Of a DNA stretch of 64,000 bases, positions 32,100 through 44,670 are shown piece after piece (positions within the stretch are counted from its first letter, which is position 1; every line of letters begins with the position of its first letter). The translations under genes were made by a program, and so were the position numbers. The DNA lies in assembly GCF_003597395.2 (NCBI RefSeq), contig NC_133770.1, forward strand, positions 295,133,874 through 295,197,873. The letters run 5' to 3'. The DNA comes from Chelonoidis abingdonii (lineage: Eukaryota > Chordata > Testudines > Testudinidae). Below the pieces are notes generated by a model. The model worked only from the letters and a program-made list of their open reading frames with translations. It did not search any database and was not told the DNA's origin.

Positions 32100-32901
32100 T
32101 GTAAAAGACTGCACTCGCCACGGGTGTGCTCCTGGTGGCTGGGCTTGACATAGCAGCTTGTTCATTATCTAGCGCCCTCCCAATGACAGCTGCTCCGGCC
32201 CTGCCATGGTCTCTCTTCTTGAGACTTGGCCCTATGCCAGGTCATTTTAAAGTCGCTCCACTTCTGTGGTATCATTATGCCACATGGACAGTGTTCTACA
32301 TGATACTGTGTCATCCCGTTTGCTATCTTCTGACCTCTTGGGCTCCTCTTTTGTTCCACTGTCCTATCAGAGCTGCAAACCCAGGGCTTCTCCTTGGAGT
32401 CTTTTAACCAAACTTAAACATCAGCCACAATTAAAGCAACTTCGGCCCCTTCTCATGGACTGAACTTTTAATGCATCCTGGGGCCTCCCAGGTCTCTATT
32501 CCGCTAACTCTCAGGAACTACCTCCCTGGAGTCTTGTCCTTGTCTAGATCCTCAACTCCAGTCCACCACATGCCTATGGGTTGTCCTTTTCTCAGGCCCA
32601 TTTCAAGAATCCCCTTCACTCTTGCAACCGTCTGCTGTCATGGCTAGGGTGTAAACTCCCTCCCAGCTTCTCTGCTCACTACTGCCCAGAGAGGAACTAC
32701 AGGATTTCCCCCCTCTCTCGCTGAAGTCTCTTCTACTCTGGGCTTCCTTCCATTACAGAACCCAACCAGTTCCTCCCCCCAGCTGGGACTCATCTTTAAT
32801 TGGGCCTGGCCCACCCTCCAAACACAAGCAGGTGTGTTAATTAGCCTCTCAGGCCCGTATTAACCATTTCACCATCTTTTGGGGGTAACCCCCCCTTCAC
32901 A
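32100..32901 (+). mobile_element. Solo LTR of an endogenous retrovirus-like element
   Basis: The start tgtaaaagactgcactcgccacggg aligns in order with the LTR at 58,300 (tgtcgtggggttcactcaccac). The end, cctctcaggcccgtattaacc then cccccttcaca, parallels ccctcaggcccacattaaccc and catcaca there. It has TG..CA ends. No convincing 5-bp target duplication is visible. No retroviral coding sequence flanks it. The short frames inside are not genes. Confidence 0.6.
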
Positions 32902-33555
32902 AGGTGCTTAACTTGCAACCTTAATAATGTTCTTTTAACATAGCTTTGTGTGGGTAATGGCCTAAGTGTTTAAAAAAGCAAGCTGAAAAAACATAAATTC
33001 CATCATGAGGCTTCATATTGACAGCTACACCCTTCATCACCAGGGAAGGAACCTTTAGATCCACCACACAGACCTCTACCACTTGAGCTAACAAAGTAAC
33101 TGATAGGAGCAGTAGGTTGTGATCCTCTATTTGGACCAGCACTAGATAGAGAGCAGACATACATCCGCCAGTGGGTTCCACCATTATTTCCTAACAGCAA
33201 TGGGGACCCCAGGCATCTTAAGTTCCATTCCACACTCTGGAGGTGAGTGGGCTCCAGTGGCAGAATCTTCTGATCCTTTCCTCCAAGTGTGACCACTTCT
33301 GCCCCATCCTCATCCACCTGTCTCTGTCCTGTCTCTTCCCCACACAAAGCTCCTTATCCCAATCTCATTCTCCTTGCCTACTCAGTCCCAGCCTCCGCTC
33401 CTCGGTCTTATCAAGTCTGTCCTAGTTTCCTTGCCCATCCAGTTGCAGATCCCCAATCCTGGCTCATCTTCTGATATTTGTCTCCCCCTCTCCATCCTTT
33501 GGCTCCCAGTCCTAGTTTCCCTCTCTGTACTTCTCATCCAATCTCCGTCTACCCC
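32902..33555. other. Unassigned sequence
   Basis: No gene or repeat was named. 33,240-33,555 is C/T-rich and produces Ser/Leu/Pro-rich frames that I regard as chance. Confidence 0.4.
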
Positions 33556-33643
33556 ATAGAATCATAAAGATGTAGGACTGGAAAGGACTTTGATAGGCTA
33601 GTCCAGTCTCCTGTACCGAGGCAGGACTAAGTAGTAGCTAGAC
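33556..33643 (-). mobile_element. CR1 3' tail fragment
   Basis: On + it reads atagaatcataaagatgtaggactgg, then gtccagtctcctgtaccgaggcaggactaagtag, a reversed CR1 3' terminus. It is interrupted at 33,644 by a MITE-like sequence. Confidence 0.7.
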
Positions 33644-33845
33644 CAATGGTCTTCAGCCTTTTTCATGTGTGAACCCCTAAAAAAATGTTGAATGGAGGTG
33701 TGTGGACCACTTTGGAAATCTTAGATATAGTCTGCACACACCCCAGAGGTCCACGGACCACAGTCTGAAAACCACTGTTCTATGGTAATGACAAACATTT
33801 GTGGACCCCTTAGACATAGTCTACAGACCCCCATCATGAAACATT
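33644..33845. mobile_element. Small hAT-like MITE remnant
   Basis: The end caatggtcttcagcc is the inverse of ctgaaaaccactg at 33,765-33,777, and both resemble the cagtggtt-type ends of the hAT element at 13,795. A second partial copy of its interior (gtggaccccttagacatagtctacagacc) continues to about 33,845. No target duplication is evident. Confidence 0.5.
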
Positions 33846-36381
33846 TCAGCCTGATTGATTAAAATTTGCCAAAGTTATAAACAGTTGAAAAACGGAGACT
33901 TATAATAGAATGTGATGAGCAACATCAATAATAGGCAATGCTACCAGTCCCACCTATAACTCCTGTAACACACACTTTAAAGAACCCCCAATATCCATTT
34001 GTTGTCACTTATTGAACAAAAAGAAACAGGAGCTAGAATGATGCACCTTGCCTACTAGCTCCCTACTCTTATGATCTTCATTGCTGCTCAGTACAATTGT
34101 CTCTCCAAACTCTCTAGTCCAAGTCGTCTGTGCTAGGTTTGCTTTTAGATGGTGGGGAATCCAAAGCAGGCATTTCTCTGTATAACTACCTGCCTTAGTA
34201 CCACCAAAACTGGTACCGTTCATCTTAGCACATGGAGAGCTGAAAAATATAATCTCCAGCCATCCATCCGAAGCTCAGCCGACCCAGTCAGCTACAGTGC
34301 CCTTTTAAGATATGTTAATGAAGGAAGTGCTGGAAGGAATGATCTGGATAGGAGAATCCAGCTTGGGAAAAGTGCTGCACTGACAGCCCTGAAAGCTTCA
34401 TCATTTATTTACCCACAGAACAGGTACATCATGGCAATGGCACTTGGACCATTCCCAATTATATGCTTTAGCCTATGCTGGAAGGGACATCTTGAGGCTG
34501 GAGATCATAGCCCAGTCTCCAAGCCCAACCCTCCAGGAGCCCTCATACAAACTGGGACTGTCAAGCTTACATTCTCTGGGCCCAGGTAAGTGGTCCACTC
34601 ACAGAATCTCTACTCATTTTAACGGAGTTCTGCAGGCACTGGGTGGGTGTCCGGAATTCTCATCCTCCGTGAAACCAAGAGGAGTCAGGTTTGCTAACAT
34701 ACAGGGTATGATGCAGGGCTGAGATGTGAGATGAATGAGGTGATGTCTATTGTGAGGAATATTTTTATGTATTTTCTATGGAAACAGGAACAAGTCCAAA
34801 CCACCCCTTTCATCAAAGCCATGGTCCCTGTCTCTGGGGACCTGTTATAATTTTCATGCACGTAGGAGAGAGAAGATTTGGGGAAATTAATCTACTTCAC
34901 AACCCTACTGCAGTCTTCTGCGGCCTAAACAACTATATGAGTCCCACTGTAATTCACAGACTTTGGGGGGCCATTGTAGCAGAAAATTGCAGTATTTTTA
35001 ATAGTGACAGTTTTTGAAAGAAAAGAAAACCTATTCATATTATTTGATTCTGTCGTCCTTTGAGCTCTGTGGATATAAGAGTTAAGTATTATTATTATTG
35101 GAGATTACGACTAGGGAAGATATTTCTGAGCTAACCTTTCCTTTAAAGTTGCAGTATTTAATCACTGATGACTGTAGACTCTTTCTTGCCTACATTTCTA
35201 TTTCCGTATTTTTTTAAAGGAGGTGGAGGGCTTTAGGGATGGGGTGAGGGGGGAGAACTTTCCCTGGGAAATCAATTAACATCTACAAACCAGCAAACTG
35301 TGAAAAAAGACAATAACCCTCTTTAAATGTTACATTAGAGCTCAGTAACAGCTCATTAGATTATACAAGGTATGTGTAATTGCCCAGAAAAGAAGCACTA
35401 CCTTCCGCGTTGCTTAATTTAATCTCCACTCTTTACATACAAGTATAACCATCCACTAAGCAAGATCCATGGCTTTGTGCCTAAGTGTGTTTTTTAAAAA
35501 AGAAAAAGTGTTTAACAGCAGAAATTGGCAGTGTCTTTATTTCTAACTGGTCACAGAAATCTTGAAAACCAGAACTGAGAAGGGCAGGCGATCTCTAAGC
35601 AGAAAGGGTTCACTGAGCCTGGGGATCTCTCACTTCTTCTCATTTGTGTAAGTAGAATTTCCTTATCAATTTTTGCACATAAGGGCTGATCCTGCAAGGT
35701 CCCTCAATGCCCACTGATGGCAGGTGGTCTGTCATTGCATGTCCATATGATCTATGACCTATTAAGAAGCTCTTTTCAGTGCTACAGTATGTTCCACAAT
35801 GGCATGTTATAAAGATGGCTTTGCTAGTCACTCTATTGGGATTAGCGAGGTGATGGCATTTCCACTGCTTTCGTTCCTCAAGGAGTACATTTTCCTTTGA
35901 CTCCACAGGATTTGCTGAGTTCATGTGTAGATTTTGATACATGTGGCATAGCTATGAACCTGGCATGCCCTTATTTTGTGTGTACTGCACCTTTAACTTT
36001 CTAGGAATTGCAATGACAGTGGCCATTTTGTTCTCTGAGTTGCTGTAGCTTATTAAAGACAAAAGAGAGAGACACAGTGTGCTCCCTCACAAAGACTTGG
36101 CTTTTTACCTTCTTGTTGTTTTTCCTTGATTTTAAAATAAAAAGTCCTTTCAGGCAGAGTTGACTGGGTCTTCCATCCCAGTTCTGAAAAGCCAGGAGAT
36201 TCAGAGACATAAGTCTCTCTGAGGGAATCAATTGAACCTCCAATCATTGTGAGCTTCACTCATTCTTATTATTGTCAACTTTTTTGTATCTCTGAAGATA
36301 CCAAATGACCTAACCAGTTATCTAAGCCGTTTGCATTACTCACATCTTTCACTTCTAGTAGCTGTAACTTTACATGCCCCT
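33846..36381. other. Unique-looking non-coding DNA
   Basis: Nothing is recognised with confidence. The + frame 34,149-34,589 (146 aa) has no domain or signal and I do not call it. 35,030-35,460 is AT-rich, single-copy-looking sequence. 35,680-35,770 carries an old repeat word (gggctgatcctgcaaggtcc). Confidence 0.45.
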
Positions 36382-37111
36382 TGTTAAGGTTCCTTCCCCA
36401 CTCTGAACTTTAGGGTACAGATGTGGGGACCTGCATGGACACTTCTAACCTTACTTACCAGCTTAGATCTGGTATCGCTGTCAGCACCCCAAGCACTACT
36501 TTTCTTCCCTGGGTAGTCTTGAGAGACTTCACCAATTTTCTGGTGACCTAGATCCAAAGCCCTTGGATCTTAAAACAAGGAGAAATTAACCATCCCCCCT
36601 CCTTTCTCCCACCAACTTCTGGTGGATCCAGATCCACTCCCTTGGATCTAAAAAACAAGGAATAAGTCAATCAGGTATTTAAAAAGAAGGCTTTTAATTA
36701 AAGAAAAGAAAGGTAAAAGAAAACCCTATGGGAGAGATTAGCATATCAGCTACTCTCACAGACAACAGATTCAAAACACAGAGGATGTTACCCTGGGCAA
36801 AAACTTTAATACACACAAGAATATCCAAATTTGATAATTCCCTAAATGGTACCAAGACAAGTTACAAAGAAAATAAACATAAACCTATTTATCCCTTTCT
36901 AAAACTTACTACTCTGATAAGAGGCTGGTTCCTTGATCTTTTTCACTCCTGCTGAAACTGAAACTCTAAACAAAGGAAAACTTCCCTCCTTCCATTTGGA
37001 ACATCTTGTTCCCCCATTGGTTCCTCTGGTCAGGTGTCAGGTAGGCTAGGTGAACTTCTTAACCCTTTACAGGTAAAAGAGGCATTAACCCTTAACTATC
37101 TCTTTATGACA
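36382..37111 (-). mobile_element. Solo LTR, family shared with 49,646-50,518
   Basis: On + it begins tgttaaggttccttccccactctgaacttt and ends ccctttacaggtaaaagaggcattaaccc..tttatgaca. It aligns in order with the LTR at 49,646, including two direct ccttggatcttaaaacaagg blocks and the ggcttttaattaaagaaaagaaaggtaaaa stretch. Flanks cccct (36,377-36,381) and tccct (37,112-37,116) match at 4 of 5, as for a decayed 5-bp target duplication. Orientation is taken as - because the reverse strand gives the tgtcata..ttaaca order. Confidence 0.8.
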
Positions 37112-38249
37112 TCCCTCAAGAGTCCCACGCAGCTCAGTCCCTTACAGCAAGTAACTGTGTTTAGAATGCTAATACAATCCTACAAGGGCTTTCCAATCCA
37201 GTGCTAGGTTGACAATCCAATTACTAGAAATCTTGCAGGAAAATCTGTTTTTAGGAGACATGCCAAGAACCAAGATGTTCAGGTATGGATTATAGAAATA
37301 TCCGGATCCTCAGTGTTTATCCAGGCAAGGCCAAATGTCTGAACTAGAGTTGGCCAAAAATGGTGGACATGTTTTATGGAAAAAAAACCTTCGGTATTTT
37401 GGGAGGAAGGGGGGCAATCAGGGTTTTCTTTGTTAAAAAAATATTTGCAGAAAAAAAACAACGATTAAAATGTTTCAGCAGAATTTTGAATTTCCCCCAA
37501 ATTTCCACTGGTGGGAATACAACAACATGCTTCTGTTACAAAACTGCCATAAAATCTGCCTCCCTCTGCTGCACCTTTGCTTTCCAAGCAATCCCCTCCT
37601 TGCTGCAAGGCACTGTTCTTCTGTGCCAGACAGCACAGCGTATCAATCCTGATTTGTTGCTCTCATGATTTCCAGCCTGTTGGTTTATAACAAACAAATT
37701 GAGTTTTCAAGCTCTCCCTGATGCTGAGTCTGTTGGACAGTCATTGATTTTGCCAGGATTAAGACTGTTAAAATGGCACTGGGGCAGAAAGTACAGTGCC
37801 TTTTAATGTGACACCTTAGGCATACATCAGCCATACAAATGAGGAAGGGAAATTAAAACAGGCCAGAGAACATTGGTTTTCCCTCTGCAAAAGCAATTAT
37901 TTAGAAGCTTAAAACTTTCCTGCAATTTAGCATGCTGTGACACAGATACCTTGAGCTGGTTCTTCCAGATGGCATAAGGCATTCTGAAATGACATAGGGT
38001 GCCCTGACAAGAATACATCCCTCTAAACGCTTCAGGGGAAAATAGGTCCTTTTGCACCGATTAAATAATAAACTCCTTCCCAGTTTAATCAGAATCAGTC
38101 CCTAGCTGAAATATGTCCAGATCTCTCTGGTATTGTAATTTACAGCCTGTGAATGAAAACACAATGAAGCATGTAAGACAACAGTGACTATTTCTCTGTC
38201 AGATGGTGCCCATCACTGTTAGTATCTGAGCACATCACAATCTTGAATG
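37112..38249. other. Mostly unassigned; one old repeat remnant
   Basis: 37,345-37,500 (gagttggccaaaaatgg, gaaaaaaaacc, tttcagcagaattttgaatttcccc) resembles an old repeat also hinted at 62,240-62,330. The remainder shows nothing I can name. Frames of 76-102 aa here have no support. Confidence 0.4.
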
Positions 38250-38440
38250 TGCCCTGTGGGGTAAGGCAGTGCAATTAACCCCATTTTACAGATGAGGAAC
38301 AAGGGCGTGGAAAGACTAAATGACTTGGCCATAGGTACACAGGAAGACTGTAGTGGAGCAGGGAATGGAACCTGGTCTCACAAGTCCCAGGTTAGGGCCA
38401 TCACTACTGAACCTCTTTCTTCATTGTTCCCCTCATCTTC
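38250..38440 (-). repeat. MIR-like SINE
   Basis: On + it reads taaccccattttacagatgaggaacaagg, aatgacttggccataggtacacaggaagactg and ggaatggaacctggtctcacaagtccc, the reverse complement of a MIR-type SINE. Confidence 0.75.
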
Positions 38441-38481
38441 ATGGTCTGTATGCTGCACTGGAATAACAGCATTTTGGCAAC

Positions 38482-39622
38482 TGTGACATTAAGCCAGAAA
38501 GGGTTAAGCATCTAGCGGGCTAAATGACACAAATTCTACCTTTAGAGACATGATAGAAAAGTATATAAATGGTAATTAGGGCTATTTCATGTTAGATAGA
38601 CTAGAGCTTTGAAATGCAAACCTGTATTGTTAAAGAATTAGAGGTAAATACTAATTGTATGTGTTTACCTATATCTTGTTAGATGTTAACCATGAAAACA
38701 GACAATTCCTGTCTGTTACTCTAGTCTATTGATTCAGGGATCAAAAACTAAATATTAACATTAAGATGAAACCTGAATGTAATAACATCATTATCTATAT
38801 TTCTCTTTGAAGTCGGTAGTAAGCTGTCTATGAAGTGCTTAATGAATAATTACCTTATGCTGATGAATACAACCAGTTACCTGTGTATATAGAAGACATA
38901 GGTGATTCTACTTCAAAGCCACAATGCTGCCCTCAAGGAATGCCTGCCGTCAAGAGACTGCCAGAGAACTATAAAAAGAACTCTAGGGCTCTGATCCTGT
39001 TATCTCAAATCTGCTTAAGCTTCATCAGGGGAAGTTTGAATTGCAAGACTGAGGTCCCCAGCTCCAGTCTGGGCCACCCTGATATTGGACATTGGACTGT
39101 GATCTATGGAACTAATTCTGAACTAACTTTTTGGCAACACTGAAGCGCACCATCTATACAATGAAACTGACCTAAGAACTCTATTCATACCCGTATATAT
39201 ACTGATCTTTTAGCCTGTACTCTCTCTCTCTTCTTTTTAAATAAATCTTAGTTTAATTACTAAGAATTGGCTGTAAGCGTGTATTTGGGTAGGATCTGAA
39301 ATATTCATTGACCTGGCGGGTCATATGTGCGATCCTTTGGGATTGGTAGAACATTTTATATTTATTAATAAGATTTTCAGTAATCCTCATCTAATTGACT
39401 TGGCTGTCTGGGTGGGAGCTCAAGGCTGGGTTGCTTTAAGGGAACTGCATTTCTGGCTTCTAGGTAACAAGTAAGGTATTGAAGAAGCTGTTTTGTTGCT
39501 GGTTTGGTGACTCTGAGTATTAGAATAACCATCAGTTTTTTGGGATTGTTTGCCCCATTCTTTGCTGTTTGCCCTAATTGAGCAATCTCACTGTGTCCAC
39601 CCGCCCCGGAACCCTGGTCACA
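38482..39622 (+). mobile_element. Solo LTR (about 1.14 kb), endogenous retrovirus-type
   Basis: It begins tgtgacattaagccagaaagggttaagc and ends near ccctggtcaca, with TG..CA ends. ctataaaaagaac at about 38,970 could be a TATA box and aataaatctta at 39,239 a poly(A) signal, followed by a U5-like stretch. Flanks gcaac and gccca do not form a clear duplication, so the ends are tentative. No retroviral genes are adjacent. Confidence 0.6.
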
Positions 39623-41574
39623 GCCCAATCCTGCAGCGTGCTGTGTGTGTCCTTGGAGTCCTGGATATCCACTACTTCCATTGAAATCAGCTCTCAGCAC
39701 CTTGCAAGATCCTATATGAGTATCAGTAGGGTTGGAAATTAACATATTTGTATTGCTGATCTATTAGATTCAAACTCCCTTTTTCTGCTAGACATTCACA
39801 ACTATCTCATGTACCATGCAACATATCTAAGGAGGCAATGTGGTCTAGTGGTATAATGATGGTTCTCTCTATATTGCGGATAATAACTTGAGGTTAGCAG
39901 ATTGCAATTTAATTCAGGAAACCACTGAGGTCAGAATCCCTACAGATCCATTTAACTGAGCTCCTTAAATGCAAGCATGAGGAAAGATAGCATTGCCAGT
40001 GATGCTAGACACCATGAAGCAGCAAGATGGGGCTGCTGAGGGCCATGCCCACACATCCCTTCTAGTTGTTCGGAAGCATATGCTATGCCTCGAACATGTG
40101 TGCTGCGTAGGGCTACATCTGAAGGGCATTTGGAATCATCAGCAAGTACCAAATGCAGTGGCCTGTTTGCTTTGCTTTACATCTCCTGAGCTCGTCCAGA
40201 GTTTTAACTACAAGCCCATCTTCTCCCGCAGTGAAGCATCCATAGGCAAAACTCCCAGTGAGTTCAGTATGACTAGGATGACACATATGGGCTCTGATTC
40301 AGGAAAGCATCTCTCATCCTTCTGGGCAGTACATAAGCACATACTTAGCTTTAAGCACACACATAAGCCCCATTCAGGTCCCTAGGGCTTAAGCATTAGT
40401 TTAAATGTTTTTCTGAATTGAGACCATAGTTTGTAAATTATGCAGGGAATCTCTCAGAGTCAATGACACTATACACAATAGATGTTTTTTTTAATATTTG
40501 TTATCAATTTAATATAATTTCTTCTTATGCATTTTAACCAAAGTGCAGACAGATTTTCTCTGATAATATAAACTGGTCTAATGCCCATATAAACCCCTAA
40601 TGATATCTCTGATCTTGTCCCTTTGACATCGATTATAGCAATCAGCATACAATCAGCTCTTGTTCCCAGGTACCCAGATGCAAAGCTAGTGTTATAGGAT
40701 TGATGTTAATGGTGTTTCTCCAGGTTTCCATCAGGGTAATGGAGCATGGAAACTGGGCCATTGCTTTTTTTAAAAAAAAACAAGTGACAAGCGATTCCTG
40801 AACCAAACTTAGATTTGCACTCTCAGTACAAAACCACGAGGATGAGCAAAGAATAGATATTTTGGGCACAGTGCGGGCCAATTGAACAGCATTCAAAATT
40901 AAACATGGGTGAGAAATGGAAACTGACACAACAGAAATGAAACTCTAACTATGCAGGTTAATCACCACAGGAACCGTGTGGCCTTACCAAACTCACTTTC
41001 CTCTTCTCACCTGCTTTTCCCCTCTTTCAGAAATTGCCTGATAATGCTAATTTCCAGCCAGATGGGATGATAGAGATATAAAAGGAATGTGTGTGTGGGG
41101 AGGCATATACAGAATCTGCTTTTGACAAAGGGCTATAACCACTTCAGTGTCTTTATTATTAACCAAAGCCTGAATCAGTGTCATTTTACAGCTTTTTGGG
41201 GGACAGGGGGTTTCTGACCATACAGGAAATACCAAAAACTGAGTTAGCAACTCATACAACCATGGAAAGATGGACAAAGAATTCTAGAGGAGACTCTTTA
41301 ATAATAATTAGCACTTGTCAGCACTATTTTATAGTATCCCTCATTAGCATTTTAGTATTAAATATTAACCAAACGTAATGAGACAAACAACAACTGGCAT
41401 TTATATAGAACTTGATGCATTCAAAGCGCTTTGCATACATTATAAAACCACATGACACTTAAGAGTACAGCTGGGTGGAAAAAGGCAGAAAACACTGCAT
41501 ACGTGTGCTCTGAAAGTTTTGATCTGATTCTCTTTGAATGGCCTCATGCTGCTTTCAGTGACTATTTCAGTTTT
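39623..41574. other. Unassigned sequence with old repeat remnants
   Basis: 39,830-39,930 begins with a MIR-like head (ggcaatgtggtctagtggtat). 40,285-40,450 is an old repeat remnant (gggctctgattcaggaaagcat, cccctagggcttaag). 40,480-41,400 shows nothing recognised. No gene is seen. Confidence 0.45.
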
Positions 41575-41690
41575 ATAGTAAGACTGTGTTTGTACTGCAC
41601 CCAGCAGAATGGGGTCCTGGCTATGACCTGCTTCCTACTTGCTACGGTAATACAAATCCCAAATAATGATGATAATCACTAGTGTTCATC
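41575..41690 (+). repeat. 3' tail of a MIR/CORE-type SINE
   Basis: It reads gactgtgtttgtactgcacccagcagaatggggtcctggc..ggtaatacaaat..aataatgatgataat, matching the tail of the turtle MIR-type elements (compare 46,985-47,075). Confidence 0.65.
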
Positions 41691-44384
41691 AAAGCAGTAA
41701 GTGTTAAGTGATTATTGCAGCCTATGAATAGGAAGCGCATTTGAAATTCACAATTACAAATCTTCTTGCACAAAATCCAATCGTAAAAGTTGCACGGGTC
41801 TAATGGAGGAATGGGAAAGGAGTGTGTGACCTTTGTCCAATCAAAAATCCCAAGATTCAAACTTCAAATGTCAAATACTCGCAGCAAACTTGCTCATGAA
41901 TAAGCTACGGCCCAGAAATTATTTGCAGAAATTATTCAAGTGAATAATGTCAAACATGGAATGCATTTGAGAAAATCGAAATCTGCTTGCAGGCAATTTG
42001 TGAGCAGGAAAGAAAAGGTGAAATTTATCAAATAAACTATTTTCACTGTATTATTCATCTAGCTGTAGCTGTGCAGTAAGTAAACTAGTTTACAAATGGT
42101 GAAACTGAGCCAGAGAGGGGCAATAACTTACTCAGTGCTACCTCGTGCACTAGTGATTGACCTGGGATTAGAATCCAAAAATGAAATTGTCCAAAGCTTC
42201 CTAAGGAATTTAAATGCTCCTTTTTTTATTCATTTTAGTGGTCATGATGCACCTAAATCCCTTAAGCAACTTTGAAAATACTGCCCCAAGTCTCCCATCC
42301 CTATGCTCAATCCACTAAGGGCTTGATCCAAAGACCACTGAAGTTGATGGGAGGCATTTTATTGACTTCAAATCAGGGCTCATTTCATGCAGTCACTTAC
42401 AGTGAAACTGAATCACATGCATCCGACGAAGTGGTTATTCACGCACAAAAGCTCATGCTCTAATACATCTATTAGTCTACAAGGCGCCACAGGACTCATT
42501 GCTGCTGAGTCACTTTCTTTACTGCATGCAGAGACCTGGAATAGAACCAACTTTTTGTTTTTTTTAATTCAAATATTACATTGAGTAGAAGCAGAGAAAT
42601 TGGAACTGGATTACAGCTAGGCCATCCATGATGCCAATATAGATCATTCCCTACAAGGTAGTCTCTGGGGCTTTGATCTGTCTCATTTTAAATGGTTCAA
42701 GGAACAAGATAAAATCACTTCCATGGAGAGACAGTTTCATTTTCTAATAGGCATTACTCTTGGGAAATTTACCCTGCTTATCAACCTCAATTATTTTAAT
42801 GTTTCACTGAGAACTCAGAAAGGCTTGGGTTCTATGTACTAGCTACAGATTACTTTCCTTTTCTTCTTTCTAGGCTGGAATCTGTCCCACTTTTCTCCCC
42901 TTTTCTCCATTCCCTACATGTTTCCACTTCGGGCAATAAATGTGGTTGAAATAAACCTACTCCTCTAGGACAGGGGTCAGCTGGTGTCCGTGGGGACAGC
43001 ACCATTGTCTTCAGTGCCAGGAATGACTTCCGTGCCATTCGATCTGGAGGGCCAGATCATCAACGGGTGTAAATGGGGACAGCAGCAATGAAGTCAATGA
43101 AACTCTGCCAAGTTACACTTGCTCTGATCTAGCCCAGCAAGATCTAGCTGCCTACAGACGGGTGTCTCCAGGAAACAGTGCTTTCACTGGGGACAGCTGC
43201 CAGGATGACAAGGGGAGGGAGAAGGGATCAGGCCAGTTACCTTCAGAGGTCAAGGAATAATCATATGAACAACACAAAAACTTGTTTATTTCCAGCACCA
43301 GCTGGTGAAAGATCAAAGGTCAACCTAGCAAAGGAGTCTGCAATGACTGGAATGCTGGTGCCCGCGCTTTCATTGCTGTCAAAGGGGTCTGGAGTAATAG
43401 TTGTTAATTGCTATACACCCCAGCGCCGTAGTTATTTTCAAGGTTATAGTAATAGCAGGATAGGGCTCTGTGGATTATTCCAGCTGTTTTTTAAAGGTGG
43501 CTGGATCATTTAGGAAGAGAGGGAAAGAGCGTGAAACCTCTGGCCAAAGCAAATGGCTTTCTGCTGCAGGCTTCCTATTGTTCAAGCACCTTGATTCATG
43601 CCAGACCCCAGCATTAGTAACAATTATCACACCCCTAGGTAGCTGAGTTCACTATGCCAGCAGGGACCATAGGCACCACTTATGGGCAGAGCCATGCAGC
43701 TCTCTCTAGGTAGTGTTCAAGGTAAACACTGAGAAAATCTTGAAAAGGAAGACTCAAAAATGGGTCGAAAAGCGATTCACAACCCTGCAATGAGGATTAC
43801 ACTGGTTTCTGTTCTCCCACAGAGGACGCAGTGGGAAACAGAAGTGCAAGGGTTAAATGCAGCTTAGCAGGGACAAAATGGAGCCAGGTGTCTTCTTTTA
43901 ACAGCATCAATGCTGGGAGCTTCAGCTGTGGAGACACCTATTTTGTTTGGTCACAACACACATGCCACTCTTCTAACGTCCACCATGAATTCAACCCCAT
44001 ACCATTCGAGTGGCTGCAAGGGTGCTGCCCCTCAGAAGCCCTAATCTATCCAGCTAGGTCTCTTCATGTCCTGGCTAGAGTACATCAGACAGGATGAGGA
44101 CTCCTCACTGCAACCCTTTCTCTGTGCTAATGACATTTTTCTGTTTTTTCCTTGAGAAAGTCCCTGTGGGCATCCTAAGAAATCTCAGGTAACTGGCAAA
44201 CTTATGCCATGGAAAGTAGAATTCTTCCTATCAAGTCCATCTCTCCAAACAAAAAGGAAATTAACGGTAAAATTATTAGCTTTATATGAAAGTGTTCCCA
44301 AGATAGTACATTGCACTGCCTGAGATGAAAGGCCTACAAAGAAAGTACTAGTTAGTTAATAAATTCTCACTCCTCCTGCCATAT
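41691..44384. other. Unique-looking non-coding DNA with small repeat remnants
   Basis: 42,080-42,200 is a reversed MIR-like fragment (caaatggtgaaactgagccagagagg). 42,415-42,500 is a reversed fragment of the fold-back-type SINE (atgcatccgacgaagtgg, cacaaaagctcatgctc, attagtctacaaggcgccacaggac). 43,045-43,140 holds old repeat words (gggccagatcat, gatctagccc). The rest, including frames of up to 111 aa, shows nothing I recognise. Confidence 0.5.
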
Positions 44385-44471
44385 AGCTAGGCATTATACC
44401 CATTTTACAGGTGGTTAAAGTGAGACACTGAGCAGTGACTTGTCCAAGTCACCCAGTGCATTGAGAAGCAG
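44385..44471 (-). repeat. MIR-like SINE fragment cut by a SINE insertion
   Basis: On + it reads ttatacccattttacaggtgg, agtgacttgtccaagtcaccc and aagcagagctgagaataac. It ends at the target duplication of the next SINE. Confidence 0.65.
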
Positions 44472-44485
44472 AGCTGAGAATAACA

Positions 44486-44656
44486 ACAAGGAGTCTGGCG
44501 GCACCTTAAAGACTAACAGATTTATTTGGGCATAAGCTTTCATGGGTAAAAAAACCTCACTTCTTCAGACGCATGGAGTGAAAAAGTCTTTAAGATGCCA
44601 TCAGACTCCTTGTTGTTTTTGTGGATACAGCCTAACACGGCTACCTCCTGATACAG
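44486..44656. repeat. Fold-back turtle SINE with target duplication
   Basis: The left arm acaaggagtctggcggcaccttaaagac is the inverse of gtctttaagatgccatcagactccttgt on the right. The centre holds gggcataagctttcatggg..cttcttcagacgcatgg. The right arm continues into the SINE head (gatacagcctaacacggctacc on the reverse strand). Flanks agctgagaataaca (44,472-44,485) and aactgaaaataaca (44,657-44,670) match at 12 of 14, a retroposition-type duplication. Confidence 0.8.
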
Positions 44657-44670
44657 AACTGAAAATAACA

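Noticed and set aside
34149..34589. 146-aa + frame
   Set aside because: No motif, signal or homologous wording, in old non-coding DNA; length is possible by chance in 64 kb.
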